Source: Lepraria neglecta
Lineage: Eukaryota; Ascomycota; Lecanoromycetes; Lecanorales; Stereocaulaceae
Assembly (NCBI GenBank): GCA_033220425.1
Contig: CM065653.1
Location: forward strand, 3,720,001-3,784,000
Direction: 5' to 3'
Length of the DNA stretch: 64,000 nt
Under the pieces are notes generated by a model. It ran no database searches. It was not told the DNA's origin and saw only the letters and a list, made by a program, of their open reading frames with translations. Position numbers and translations under genes: made by a program. Positions 44,321 through 56,299 of the stretch are shown in pieces; position 1 is the first letter of the stretch, and each line of letters opens with the position of its first letter.

Positions 44321-46090
44321 TCATCGCCCCGTCCAAGGCGATATAGTAGAATGTTGGATATGGGCTGGATCGACCGTCGAAGTAAGGCCTTGTTGGGTGT
44401 TGAAAGCCCTCTCCGGACCATCAGCCATCATCTCAAGGTAAGTATTCCTAGGTAAACCGTCGTGACTTGGTGTATAATTCTGTGAAGGAGATTGGGTGCT
44501 GACATCTTCCAGGCTAGCATCTTCGACGTCATCTTGGAATAGGTAGGGTAAACATTCTTGGGACCAAGTGGGTATGGGCAAAAGCATGAAGAAGCTTGGA
44601 CTAGAGTGCTGGTTACAGTCCAAAGTCGGCGTACGTGATACGTGTTGCTCCTTCGAAATGGCTAGACCAACTGCAGTAGGGTCTACCATGTTAATGGAGC
44701 CCGAAGGTGTACCATAGATTCTGTGATAAGATATACTTTGCGTGAATACATCCCATGCAAGTGTTTCAGCGGGCTCTTCGCTCATTTCAAGCCTGCTTTG
44801 CAGATCATGGACGATAGGCCGATCCCAGCTGAAGTCTGAACGTGGGATGAGAGGATGTGATACAAGAAGGTTGTACCATAGAGTCTGTACTCCGGGCTGT
44901 AGCAACAAGCCTTTGATCACGTTATTGAGGTCCCAAGCTTCGATGTCCTGGAGGTTCTTGTAATGTTCGTGATCGATATGATTGAGGCGGTCCGCAATGG
45001 TGGTGAAAAGCTCGATGCAGAATCCACATGAGGAGAATTTCATTGTCGATTTGTAGCACCATTTGTTGGCCAATGTGGAGCTGTCTTCCTCGGATACGCC
45101 GTGAAGTGCCAAGTGTTTCAGAAGGTCAGCCTTCCTGGATTTGGTCAGAGGCCCACTGGCTTTTCCTATGCAAAGCGAGACATTGTGCAAAAGCAGGTGG
45201 CCCTGGTCTGGTTCCTGAACGCCGCAGAATGCGCATTTTCCCCGTCCTTCTGCTGAGGTTTCTATAGGGCCATAAGGCATGCATATATACAGCATATCAT
45301 GTTCCTTCTCATGTCTCTTGTATCCATCACAAGTTCTTATCTCCCGCCGCTTCTCGCATAGCGTGTTCGTACACCAGTGCGAATGGCTCGAAATGGCCGA
45401 TGTGACAGAAGATTGACCAGTGCTTGAAGTCTGGCGGCAAATCTTGAAGGCTGAAACATCTTGGTCCTGATAGACTCCTGGAGAGCCGCGCACTGTGCAA
45501 TTGTAATGCGGAGAATGCACGCCGGATTGGCCAATGTCAAATTCAAGAGTATGATTCATTGAACCTCGACGCTTCTTGTATGGTGAACCGGCAGTATTTC
45601 TTAGTACTCGCAAAGGACGGCCACTCGTTACTTTTTGGATACCATTGGCACTCACTGCAGAGTCCGTCAGCCTTACTCAACGCAGGGTCAACAAGCTATT
45701 TGTTCTACCCGATCGGGTAGTGCGTAGCCACGACAGCACAAGATCAAAGCGACAGCCCTTCAATTTTAATAGAGATTCGAAGTGCTGGCTAGATAAAGAC
45801 CCAGGCTGCGCGCAATACTTGTAGCCCGGCTCGAGTGAACGAAGTAGGCTCAGCCAGGCAAGGACTGTGACATCCTCAAAGCCATGGAGAATAGCAACAG
45901 CTGATTGCTGCAGCGGAGTAGGGAATGCGTCTACGTCCAACGAGCTGATGGTTCCATAGTCTGTCGCGATATCTTGCGGATCCTGTTGCGTCGAGTCACC
46001 TGGACCTGGGAAAGTGGTCATGTAATCTTCCAAGGAGGGTGAAGTCCAACGATTCATTAAAGATGGCCCCATCATCGCTGCGGACAGCAT
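44321..46090 (-). CDS. ZF8: two-exon C2H2 zinc-finger protein, subfamily 2 with extra cluster
   Basis: Predicted 571 aa, intact. Exon 1 (46,090-45,709) has 'AVAILHGFEDVTVLAWLSLL' and a weaker second repeat, 'SLLKLKGCRFDLVLSWLRTT'. The intron is 54 nt (45,708-45,655; GTAGAA donor, GCTGAC branch, CTCTGCAG acceptor, phase 1). Exon 2 (45,654-44,321) has finger 1 with one extra residue, 'CTNTLCEKRREIRTCDGYKR' then 'HEKEH', the added 'CAFCGVQEPDQGHLLLH' cluster shared with ZF6, finger 2 'SRKADLLKHLALH', and finger 3 'CGFCIELFTTIADRLNHIDH' then 'EH'. 'WDRPIVHDLQSRLEMSEE' and a shorter tail follow. The tail ends without the 'RTRSxRR' motif. Finger 1 carries Tyr for the usual Trp in 'CDGWK'. Finger 1 C-x3-C spacing would be unusual for zinc binding. 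Confidence 0.83.
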
Positions 46091-47060
46091 GGAAACAGCC
46101 GGAAAGCGCCTCCTCTTCCTCTTTCGGAGGGTGCGTAGCTGCTAGCCGACATACCTTGGTGAGGGTAAGTGATAGCTTAAATGACTTCGATGTTTTGGTA
46201 GCAGATTTTGTGATGCAGGGGTCATGGCCAACACTAAAATTAAGTTTTGGCCAACGTCCAAGGATTCCGGAGGTTGACGGTACCTTAATAATGGAAATAT
46301 CGAGCGAGGGTGATATCGATCGGGAATCCAGGTCATCCGAGAAGGTTACAGACCTAGACAAATTAGGCTAGTTTAGGTGATCTTTGCGACTTTTGAGACG
46401 TCGATCCGGTCTTTAAGCCTTGGAATGTCGATTCTGAACTGCTTCTAGGCTGTCAATGTCGTCTTAATCGGAAGACTTCTTATTCTAGCCACGTTATTCC
46501 CGCGTCTTGGCGGCCCAGCTTCCACATAGCAGTGGCCAGGCGGCAGGAACCCTGGCACCTGCGAAGCTTCCATTGTTATGGTAATATGGGCGAAACCCCA
46601 CACTCTTGTTCAAACATTCTTTTCTGGAATGGTTTTCTAATGCGACACTTCAATTTGAGACTAGTCTAGCAAGCCCTTTTTGCCCTTCCCAGGTAGTGTT
46701 GGCAATGATCGTCGACTCCGCGACGAGGTCCAAAATTGTAAAGAAACAGAGGATCTAGGAGAAAGCGGCAAGGACAGGAAACCTAGGCTTGCATGCTCTG
46801 AACGTCCTTGGTGGCCGGGGGGACTGCGCTGTGCATTAGCTCAAACTCTTGTGGCAAACCCGGATAGAGTTGGCCGCGATATAGCCTTTGAATAGTGACA
46901 AGGCTACGCCACGTCAGCTATTTCTTTCTACATCTCAAATGACAAAAACAATAAGCATTATTTCTTGTATCAAAGCGCAGTCTGTAAAGAATCCTAAGCC
47001 TGGATAAGAATATTAGTTTTTTTGTTATAATCGAATATAAAGATCCCTTCTTTGACAGGG
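46091..47060. other. intergenic upstream of ZF8
   Basis: ZF8 promoter region. No gene recognised. Confidence 0.45.
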
Positions 47061-47079
47061 TGCTCAACTAAAAGCTGTC

Positions 47080-47330
47080 AAAAGTCTAAACAAAACGCCG
47101 GGACTTCTAAATCCAGTAGGCTATCGGGGAAGAGCACCCGGTGTCAGTCTACTGACCCAAAAAAAGGGATTAAGTGAGCCTGCATTAGCGCGTGGACGCC
47201 AGAATTAGGGTGACGATTTTCCGTGTTGGTGGCTTGTGGGAGGAATACCCCTGCTTGGCATCGGAGGGGATCTGCGCGCCGTTGGCCGACATTAAGACTA
47301 TTGTCGTAAGATTTTGAGTCGAGAAAGCGT
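47080..47330 (+). repeat. dispersed repeat R2, copy 3
   Basis: Same order of landmarks as 32.30-32.53 kb and 13.38-13.63 kb: 'aacaaaacgccgggacttct', 'ggggaagagcacccgg', 'cagtctactgacccaa', 'gcgtggacgcc', 'gaggggatctgcgcgccgtt' and 'ggccgacattaagactattg'. Confidence 0.65.
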
Positions 47331-47915
47331 TATACAGTCGTGAGGGTGGGATTAGAGAGGATGGTGCCGGTACTCTTATCGTAGCCTTACAAGCCGATAT
47401 CGACGAGCGAACGTCATGATATCATCTCAATTCATCTTGCCCTAAGATCTGAAGGCTTAGGCATCCAGCCTAGAGTTGATATTCCGAAAGTCCGTAGATG
47501 TCCTCACGTGCTCAATTCTTAGTATGGCAGTATTGATGTAGTCGACATATTAGGTCATGATATACTTCATTGTAGTGCTAGTCGAGCATACCAATCAATA
47601 CCTATAGAAAGACATGACATATTTCGATCGAGATATGCGTCAGCCTGTAGTCAACAACGAAAACGTCCAGACTAAATCTTAAGGAAAGGGTTGGGTGTCA
47701 GGGTAGAAGATTGATGCAGCCCATTCTGATAGAGGCGTATTCCGTTAGACGCTCTATGCCCGAACACTCCATTTAGATGACACATCGTTATTTCGCGTAC
47801 CTCAGAGCTCTATAAATCCTATGTTGGAGGTAAAAGAACCTAATTTCAGCGTGTAATCGTGCCAGCTACTAGGTGAATCGTCTAACCATGGAAATGGGCT
47901 CAACCCCCGACGTCT

Positions 47916-49536
47916 TCATAATTGAAAAGAGATGCCAAGTCCTCTAGGCACGCCGAAATCGTCCAGTGCATCGTTTGAAGGCAGGCGCGCTGGTCGAGCT
48001 TGATCCGGCATTGGACCACCAGGCAGGTACGATCCGTCTAGCATGAAGTCATTGGCCCATGTCGAGTGTTCAGAGTGCCGATGATCATCCAGAGGCATTG
48101 AAGGACTCATTGGCATCAACCATGACACGGGATGGCGCATGAGATCGAGTTCAGGCGTTTGTACTCTGGGCACAGGATGAGCATCACTCAACGGACGCCG
48201 ATCCCATTGCATGGTTTCATCGAGGGTTGCCGTGGCAGGAGCTTCCATGCCTGGCCGCTCCAAAACCCATTCAAACTTGGCAGCGAGATATGCTGCCACT
48301 ACGAGAGACTCAGAGCTCTGGGTAGCTGATGGCCCAACTTCGAGCATAGGCTGAATTTTGTCTGTCTCCGGACCTTCCCAAAAGATGTCTGGACAACCCG
48401 AACGATGGTGTGATGCAATAATTTTCTCCCAAGCCTCTTTCACTTCTGGCTGAAGCAGTAGACCCCTTATCACTCTGGATGTATCCCATTCTTCGTAGCT
48501 CTGATCTCGCTCATAGTGCTCGGTGTGGATATGTTTAAGACGTTCTTGGCAACTCGAAAAGGACACAGAAACCACAGGACCAGAACCTTTTGTCGTTGGT
48601 ACGACGCCATTCATTTGCTAAAGAACGGGCCCATATAGAGTCATGGATTCCATGGCATTTGCTTAAGTGGCTGACCATCACATCCCTTCTCTTGCAAGAG
48701 AAATTGCATGACTGAACACCACAGTCTTGGAGATTGGGAGAACCCAGAATATCTCGTCCAGTCTCTTTCTGTAAACCATTTGTCAGGCAAAAGCAGGTAG
48801 CCTCATGCTCCTTCTCATGCTTTTTCCAATCGCAGTCGTTCCGATATGAACGCTCATCTCCACATACGGTACACACGTAACGATGAGCTGAGTGCACAGA
48901 TGTGGATGGTCTGAAAGGTGAGGTCGTTCGTGAGTATTTCCTGTCGACGGGTCGTGGATGGCAAGCTCCTGGCTTAAACGACCTGGAGGAGCTTCGTAAG
49001 CTTCGTAGCTCGAAGAGGAAGCACTTGCTAAAGTAGCGAGAGGGTTATTAGGTGTATGGTATAGAGAGGCCACAGCCGGGATGCCGGGGTCAGTGAAAGG
49101 TCCAATCAAAATATCCTCAGAATTAACAGCAGTACCTGCAAATACTCGTTAGATGTCTGGTAGTAGAAGAGACATCAGCATGAACACCTTCTAAGAATGC
49201 TATTGTGTTCAAACCAATTGCGGAGCTTGTCATCAGTGCAGCGACTCAATGTGGAGATAGCATTGATTTGGTCGCTCGAGAGCGCGCCGTGGCCACCGAC
49301 ATGGGGAGAGCGAGTGTTGAGGGATCGAGCGAATTTGACGTATGCAAAGACATCCCCGACGTTTTGGTCTCTCAGTAGACCGACAGCATCCAGCTCCTGT
49401 CTTGTAAGAGCACTCAATAATGTGGAAGTGTCATCATTGTTCCACAGCTTGACGGAGAAAACGGAGGATTTGACAGAGAATTATGTTGGCGGCCATTTGC
49501 ATAGGGCTGTGAATGTGCTCTTTCATTGGATGACAT
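47916..49536 (-). pseudogene. ZF9: broken C2H2 family member, subfamily 1
   Basis: All parts of the gene are present but out of frame. The ATG at 49,536 opens 'MSSNERAHSQPYANGRQH', which runs into TGA near 49,410. One frame over, exon 1 continues 'SALTRQELDAVGLLRDQNVG', 'DVFAYVKFARSL' and 'AISTLSRCTDDKLRNWFEHN'. The family intron follows (GTGTTC donor near 49,187, TTTGCAG acceptor near 49,135), but the frame across it does not fit. Exon 2 has finger 1 'CTVCGDERSYRNDCDWKKHE', then 'CKRRDVMVSHLSKCH' and 'WSCGFCV'. A frameshift near 48,555 then moves to 'SSCQERLKHIHTEHYE', 'RVIRGLLLQPEV' and a tail ending at 47,916. There are at least three frame breaks. Confidence 0.75.
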
Positions 49537-51385
49537 GACTCAGCTAAACCTTAATTATGTTGCTACAATCTCTTTCTAGAGATGGAAAATCACAACAATT
49601 TTCGGATACCACGATGCGAAAGGAAAGTGAAGAGGCCTCTACAGAAACATAGAATCAAGTTATGGACCACAGCACTTCTAATCTACGGCCATGGCTTGTG
49701 TCTGGCCGCACTGAATTGCTGCACCAGCAGCATTTTTCACTTAGAAAAGTCAGCACGCTAACAAATTCCGAGTTGTAACGGAGGATTAAAATTCTGAGCA
49801 GTATATCTTTCGCCATAGCCTCTATGACAAAATATTCGCACGGGATCGATAGAAGTCAGCTAGAGGGACATTTAGTCACTGCAAATCGGTTTTATAGAAT
49901 TGATGGTTGGAGAGATAGAAGGGCAATTGACATTTCCACCCCTACGGACCAAAAAAATTTGAGCTGCTCGGTATGGACGGAACACCTATATTTGATGTCC
50001 TAGTTCTAAGGCTCTTAGATTCATGCAAGGATTTTGGCACATACGAGTATAAAATCTCCTCTTAGTGTTCTCACTCCTGAAGCTATACATACCGGCACAA
50101 GTGGATATGTAAATAGATGCTTGGGCGGTCCAACGCCAGGGCTAGCAAGCCTAGAAAGGCCATAACAGGTGCCCCAGCGCTAGAAAACTCCCATGCCTAG
50201 GCGGCATAGACCTGGAGTGTAGATAGGCTATATATAGGCTATGTATAAGGTGCGGGTGGGCGGGAAAGAACTGCTATGGCTCTGAAAGAGATGAACTCGA
50301 CTGAAGAGCCAACTGCTGGTGGGATGCTCATACAAATAGTGCTCTCAGGAAGCACGGATCTCTCGCTATGGCCCATGGTCATGGCGCATGGCTGAAACCG
50401 CATCTGATCATGAGACACACTAACCCACAGTCCCACTGTAGCGATTTGTGCGGACATTGGCAACAGGTCAACGTATAATGGTTTACAATGTGCGAGCAGA
50501 CTCAGTCACCTTCACGAGTCTAGCGATCATCTGGATGACGTCCTAGGCAGAATGTTTTCAATGGGGGACCTTTTGCGATCGAAGCTTGAGCCGAAAACTT
50601 ATTTGCTTGCCTGCCTTATTCTCTATAACTCTGTTCGTAGAACATTCTTGCTAAGATTCCTCTTTGACATGCTAGATGTGGTCCAAAGTATCCTAGTTTG
50701 TTTCTCAATAGCGGGCCAACATCCCCGCGAGAAAATTTTCGTTATACTGACCTGCTCAAGCAACTCCGCTTTCCCGTACCTGACCTGACTCCTTGGCCTT
50801 TTTGTACTTACTAGGATGTTATGCAAAACTAGTTGGCTACGACCCGGATTCCGGCAGCTTGGAAAGATCACACATTACGACTGATGCTGTGGCTTCCCGT
50901 GGTCCGCTGGGCATACAGACAGAATGCTTTGTGTTCCTTTTCATGTCTTTTGGTATCTGTGGCATGTTCTAATTGCTCGCCACTTTTCCCAAAGTGTAGC
51001 AATGCAACAAGAGGTATGGCTGGCAGTATCTAGTGAGACAGAAATTACTCGTTTGGGCGAGCTGGGCGTAGGAAAAGTTTTCAACGCCATTGGTCCGCTA
51101 CTGGCGCCTCCTTAAGGATCCGAGAAACGGACTAAGTCAGGCTTTATTGATCCAACGCTGGGTCTCCGCGATCCCTGCATCTTGGAGGCTGAAGACTTAG
51201 GTGAAGGATGCTGCTTAGAGTAGACGACTTCACATACTCAACGCGTTCCCGAAGGATCATGACAAAGCCCTTACTACGCCGCTTACAGGCACAATTCAAA
51301 GTCCAACTAGACATCTTCTATAAAGGTCATCTTGTCTTCTCGTCTTCATACCTTGACATACAATTACACATTCCCGTCCATCGTC
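49537..51385. other. intergenic between ZF9 and the GMC gene
   Basis: No gene supported. It probably includes the GMC promoter: pyrimidine-rich 'gtcttctcgtcttcatacc' lies just ahead of the start codon. Confidence 0.45.
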
Positions 51386-53060
51386 ATGGCCTCGGAAGAG
51401 CACTTCGACTATATCGTCGTTGGCGGTGGCCTTTCTGGTTGCGTTGTTGCTGCACGCCTGCATGAAGCGCATCCCTCCCGCTCAATTGCCCTCCTTGAAG
51501 CTGGCCCGGATGAGTCTTATAATCCTGCTGTTTTGTCCCCTGTCCTCTATCCTACATTGCACGGCACATCCCTCCAGTACTGCTACCAGTCTACTCCACA
51601 GCCCCTGCTCGAGAGTCGCCAGATTCCCAACTGGGGCGGTCGTCTACGTTAGTCATCCTAAGCATGCCTCAAGAAGCCTCACATAACCATCAAGAAGCTA
51701 ACTAAACGCTCCAGTCTCCGGCAGTAGTGCCGTCAATTATGGTGCCTGGACACGCGGCCACGCCGCTGATTTCGACATATGGAGCAAAGAGGTTGGAGAC
51801 CCCCGTTGGTCCTATAGCGGTCTGCTTCCATATTTCAAAAGATCTGAGCACTGGCACAACGACAAGGACGGGGCCGCTCAGCATGGCTTTTCAGGCCCTA
51901 TACACACTTCCTCCGGCGGTCGAGACTATGCCCTCCGAGAGCCCGTGAAGGAAGCTCTCCTGTCCACCGGCCTCAAGCTTAACCCGGATATGAATAGCGG
52001 TGACCCCAATGGCGTTGCCCAATTAGTCGAGAATTGGTATGAGGCTTCCCGCCAGCACGCCGCCATCTGCTACAATCTCAAAGACATTCACGTAATGACG
52101 AACACCGTTGTCCAGCGCGTCCTTCTTGAGGGCAACAAGGCCACCGGCGTTGAGCTCACTGACGGGCGGCGTCTGATGGCCTCCAAAGAAGTCATTGTAA
52201 GCTGTGGCGCCCTCCGCACTCCACAGCTCCTGATGCTCTCTGGCATTGGACCTAAGTCCGAGCTTTCCAAATTCAACGTCAAGCAAGTCGCTGAATTGCC
52301 CGTCGGCCAGCATCTGCACGACCACGGCTCCATAAACATCATCTGGAAGCTAAAGAGCCCCGACAAGGGCTATGCCTTCGGTTCGCCCTTTTTCAATAAG
52401 CCCGAGTACGCCACCGGCAACCCAATGGACTGGATGGTAACGGCCGCCGCGCCAGACGAGGATCTCCGCAAGGCCGCCAGCGCCGACGGGACCACGTTCC
52501 ACCCTGGCCCACGTACCGACTACGAGGTCACGGTCATGTACGCCATCACGGCAGCCGCGCCCGTCGAGATAGCCCCTATGGACGGCACCCACGTCACCAC
52601 AGGCGTGATCTGCCTATCTCCTACCTCCCGCGGCACCGTCACTCTCGCCTCGGACAAGGCGACAGACAACGCCGTCATTGACCCGCGCTACTTCACGACC
52701 GAGCACGACCGCGCCGTCATCCGCGCTGGCATGCGTCTTACGATGCAGGCGATGGAGTCGGATTCGTTGAAGGATTATATCGAGGGCGAGACGCCGCCAC
52801 CGGGCATGCCGCGCATCAGCTCTGCCTCGTCGGATGCGGAGCTCGACAGGCGTGTTAACGCTATGTCCTGGTCGTGGTTTCACACTGGTGGTACTGCAAG
52901 TATGGGTAAGGTTGTTGATAGTCAGTGCCGTGTGTATGGCGTGAAGGGTCTCCGTGTGGTTGATACGAGCATCTTGCCGCTGTCGATCACGGCACACTTG
53001 CAAGCACCCATGTATGCGGTCGCCGAATCGGCTGCGGATCTGATCGTGCAAGCAGCTTGA
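51386..53060 (+). CDS. GMC-family FAD oxidoreductase
   Basis: Glucose-methanol-choline oxidoreductase, predicted 535 aa, oxidising an alcohol or sugar substrate that cannot be named from sequence. Exon 1 (51,386-51,647) and exon 2 (51,715-53,060) are split by a 67-nt intron (GTTAGT donor, AGCTAACT branch, CTCCAG acceptor, phase 1). The FAD-binding 'YIVVGGGLSGCVVAARL' starts at residue 9, and 'EAGPD' is next. 'NWGGRLLSGSSAVNYGAWTR' spans the intron and is the GMC signature. 'CGALRTPQLLMLSGIGP' is the second signature. The C-terminal 'WSWFHTGGTASMG' and 'LPLSITAHLQAPMYAVAESA' hold the two catalytic His positions. There is no signal peptide, so it is probably cytosolic. Its exon 2 is GC-rich at third positions, unlike the decayed surroundings, which suggests selection. 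Confidence 0.93.
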
Positions 53061-53272
53061 AAAGACCTCTCGTGGCACAGTCTTGTCGTGTTGAGCAAGA
53101 TGAGTCACGTACGACATAATCCGAACCTTGCAAAAAGAATGAAGATGAAGTGATAGTAGAGAATGGATTAGATGAAGCGAAATAGAGTTTCCAGAAGCTC
53201 GAAAGAACCACATTCTTCTCCGCACAAGACTTTTTCTCATGCTCTCAAGAAATATCTTACCATCGTTGCCGA

Positions 53273-53280
53273 ATTGAGTC
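53273..53280. repeat. target-site duplication, left, of hAT element
   Basis: The octamer ATTGAGTC, repeated exactly at 53,920-53,927. Confidence 0.85.
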
Positions 53281-53919
53281 CAGGGCTCGCGACGGTCCGT
53301 GGACTGACGGTCTGGACTGCTAGTCCAGACATCCAGTCCTATCTTTAGACCGTCCAGTTTATGATTATATTCAGACCGTCTGAATTCAGACCGTCCAGTC
53401 TGACGTCCCCATTAGACGGTCTGGACTGGTTGGACTGGCAGTCCAAATGGGACATTCTGATTGGCTGAAATTTGCGGGGTCGGGTACTCCCGTGCGTAGC
53501 GAGACTTAACGTTAATCAGTCTATATAGACTTTTTATCCATATAAAATTTAATCCTTAGGAAAAGATGTATCATCACGTGTATTTTCAGCCACTAGGTCT
53601 AGGTGTTTTCATCCTCGCACTTTGTCAGTCAGGAAATTCAAGAAAAGCACTCACCCTAACCACTGCGCCATGCTGCCTTATTCAGATAACATGGATAAGT
53701 GGCAAATATATACCATTGACACAAAATTGGCAGTGTATTAGCTCTATGATTGAATTTTTACTAAATATACATGCTTGGACTAGCAGTCTGACCGTCAGTC
53801 CGACAGTCGGTCCAGTCCACCAATCAGACGGTCTGAATTTATACAGTCTGAAATTTGGACTGAAGAAGACCGTCTGGTTTGCCCTTTGGACTGGACCGTT
53901 TGGACCGTCGCGAGCCCCG
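53281..53919. mobile_element. non-autonomous hAT-type element (MITE)
   Basis: A 639-bp element without a transposase. Its 18-bp terminal inverted repeats (cagggctcgcgacggtcc at 53,281-53,298; its complement with one mismatch at 53,902-53,919) are flanked by an exact 8-bp duplication, ATTGAGTC. An 8-bp target duplication and a CAGGG-type end are hallmarks of the hAT superfamily. Both subterminal regions are packed with variants of 'agacggtctggactg' in both orientations, the usual look of transposase binding sites. It sits 0.2 kb 3' of the GMC gene. A plus-strand frame crossing its right end is accidental. Confidence 0.88.
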
Positions 53920-53927
53920 ATTGAGTC

Positions 53928-55128
53928 TCAATTCCTTCGTATTGGTCATTACGGAGTGCGTCACGTGACTGTATAGAAAAGGCTGAGAGTGATCATCTAT
54001 GCACATGCTACGTACGACGACACGTCCCTAGAGCTGATGTATCTGGATTGTAAGTTCTCATGATTAGAGCTCGGAACATTGATGCAACCTCAATCACCGA
54101 CAATTCACATGGCCGTCGTAAGCAGTAAAATGGTGGTTTTCATTGGCAGGTCGACCGACCCCAGACCATCGGAGTTTCAGATAAGCTAGAACCTATTGAA
54201 TGGTCACTGTAATGACCTTCTTCTGACACAGGATGGGAGAATTGCGGTATGACGTGCTCACAAAAACACTGGACAATTTAGACATAATGCCTCTCTCACA
54301 ATCGTTGACCGAAGTGAAGGCTCAGTGAGATATTCCTACACAGAATTCAACAAAGGCTTGGAGCTTTTGATCTGATCCAATAGTATTTCTCCGCTAGCTT
54401 TGGCATCAAAGCCCGGCATTTGGTAAAGATGCCATTTCTGGTGGGTTGGAAGCTGCAGGTACTCCTCCCAACCAATACAAGTATAGAACATAAAGGTAGC
54501 TAACGACATAGCTAATTCAGGTAGAGAAAGGCTTCGATTGGATGTAGGCGAGCTGCGACTCCATTAATACAGTGTTCATTGGTGCAGCTGAGTACTGGGC
54601 GAAGGTGTGTTGATGTCGTAGTTTGACATCGCAGGATTAGCCAAAAAAAAACATCCCGTCCTGAAACTCGACCTGCATGTGGCTAAATGTGTGCAGCTGG
54701 GAGTGTGTGCTGAGATCAAATGCGATTGGTTCCTTCCAGCCCGTCTCGTCCTAACAACTGACCGAAAAGCCTTCAGAGTTTCACAACGACTCTCAAGCTA
54801 AGTCTTTTGGTTGGAAATCTGCGCAGCTTATCAAAAACACTACCACAAGCTACAGTAGCTTCTAAGACCGTAGTTCGATTGTAAACAACATTCAGTAACA
54901 GTAGCTTTAGGTCGACCAATCTAGGCGGCTCGGGCCTATTCTAGGCCTCGCTTGCTGAGGTCTATCACCCCGCGAACTCGTGAGATCTCACGGCACGGTC
55001 CACGGGCCATCTATTCCGATGGAGAATCTGTAGCAAGGTCGGGATCGTGATAACGATAGTGCCATTATTTTTGTTTTCGATCAGGATCAGCCTATGAGGT
55101 CCAAGCAGAAGCAGACTGGGAATGCCAC
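53928..55128. other. intergenic
   Basis: No gene recognised. It contains repeat R4 copy 2. Confidence 0.45.
54065..54340 (+). repeat. dispersed repeat R4, copy 2
   Basis: Counterpart of 43,400-43,660, with 'gatgcaacctcaatcaccgaca', 'catggccgtcgtaagcagt', 'tcattggcaggtcgaccga' and 'cttcttctgacacagg' in the same order. Confidence 0.55.
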
Positions 55129-55130
55129 TA

Positions 55131-56299
55131 CAGTCGATTGCAGAACCATTGGCGCGAGAAAATCAGAATTTTGGGGGGCGCTCCGGGGGTAGGGAAGGCG
55201 CGCGAAATGGGCCAAAACTTTGGGAAACCAGCTATACAGTAACGACCAACGCTACTCCGGGGGCCTAGTAAACGGGGAATTAAAGCGCCTATCTAGCTCT
55301 ATAAGGCCATAAGCTTTGTATATATATTGCAGCATTAGGGGGCTATCGCAAAGCAGGGTCGTTCCTTGAGCTCCCGGTCTTCGAAAATTTTTACGAATTC
55401 GCGCTAAAATCCGAGCAAATTCGCTGGATTTTATAAAAACCAGCTGTACAGCGACGACCAACGCTGCTCCGGGGGCCTAGTAAACGGGGAATTCAAGCGC
55501 CTATCCAGCCTAATTAGGCCATAAACTTTGTATATCTAATGCAGCGTTAGACAGCCATCGCAAAGGCGATTCTATGATTTTTTATTGATTCGCGCTAGTA
55601 TAGGGCTGAAAAGTAAACAAAAAAAATCCGATTTTTAACCCTATTTGCGATGGCTGTCCAGCGCTGTACTATATATATAAAGCTGATAGCCTAATAGAGC
55701 TGGATGAGCCCGTTAATTGCCTGTTTACTAGGCCCCCGGAGCAGCGTTGGTTGTTGATATACTGTAGATTTCAAAGCTGTTGGTGCCGAGTAGTTAGAAA
55801 ATCAGAATTTGGGGGGATTCTGGGGGTAGGGAAGGCGCGCGCAATGGGCCAAATTTTTAGAAAAGCAGCTGTACAGCGACAACCAACGCTGCGTAGAAGT
55901 TACAGTAAACGGGTGATTAATAGGCTCGTCCAGCTCTATTAGGCTATCAGCTTTATATATATAGTATAGCGCTGGACAGCCATCGCAAATAGGGTTAAAA
56001 ATCGGATTTTTTTGTTTACTTTTCAGCCCTATACTAGCGCGAATCAACAAAAAAAATCAAAAAGTCATAGAATCGCCTTTGCGATGGCTGTCTAAGGCTG
56101 TATTAGATATACAAAGTTTATGGCCTAATTAAGCTGGATAGGCGCTTTAATTCCCCGTTTACTAGGCCCCCGGAGTAGCGTTGGTCGTTACTGTATAGCT
56201 GGTTTCCCAAAGTTTTGGCCCATTTCGCGCGCCTTCCCTACCCCCGGAGCGCCCCCCAAAATTCTGATTTTCTCGCGCCAATGGTTCTGCAATCGACTG
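55131..56299. mobile_element. foldback element with perfect 163-bp TIRs flanked by TA (Tc1/mariner-like, non-autonomous)
   Basis: Positions 55,131-55,293 are identical to the reverse complement of the right end (56,137-56,299). Beyond that the match continues with changes to at least 55,345. Both ends start CAGTCGATTGCAGAACC and are flanked by TA (55,129-55,130 and 56,300-56,301), the target duplication of the Tc1/mariner/pogo group. The inside holds further diverged copies of the arm: one from about 55,437 in direct orientation and others around 55,700-56,000 inverted, so the unit may be a nested insertion. No transposase is encoded; minus-strand frames here translate repeat sequence. The identical arms imply recent movement or gene conversion. 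Confidence 0.85.

Noticed and set aside
53566-53976. 136-aa open frame on the plus strand
   Set aside because: Most of it lies inside the hAT-type element, including its right inverted repeat; it is not a transposase.
55252-56050. two related minus-strand frames that look like paralogs
   Set aside because: Their similarity comes from the inverted and direct repeats of the foldback element, not from a protein.
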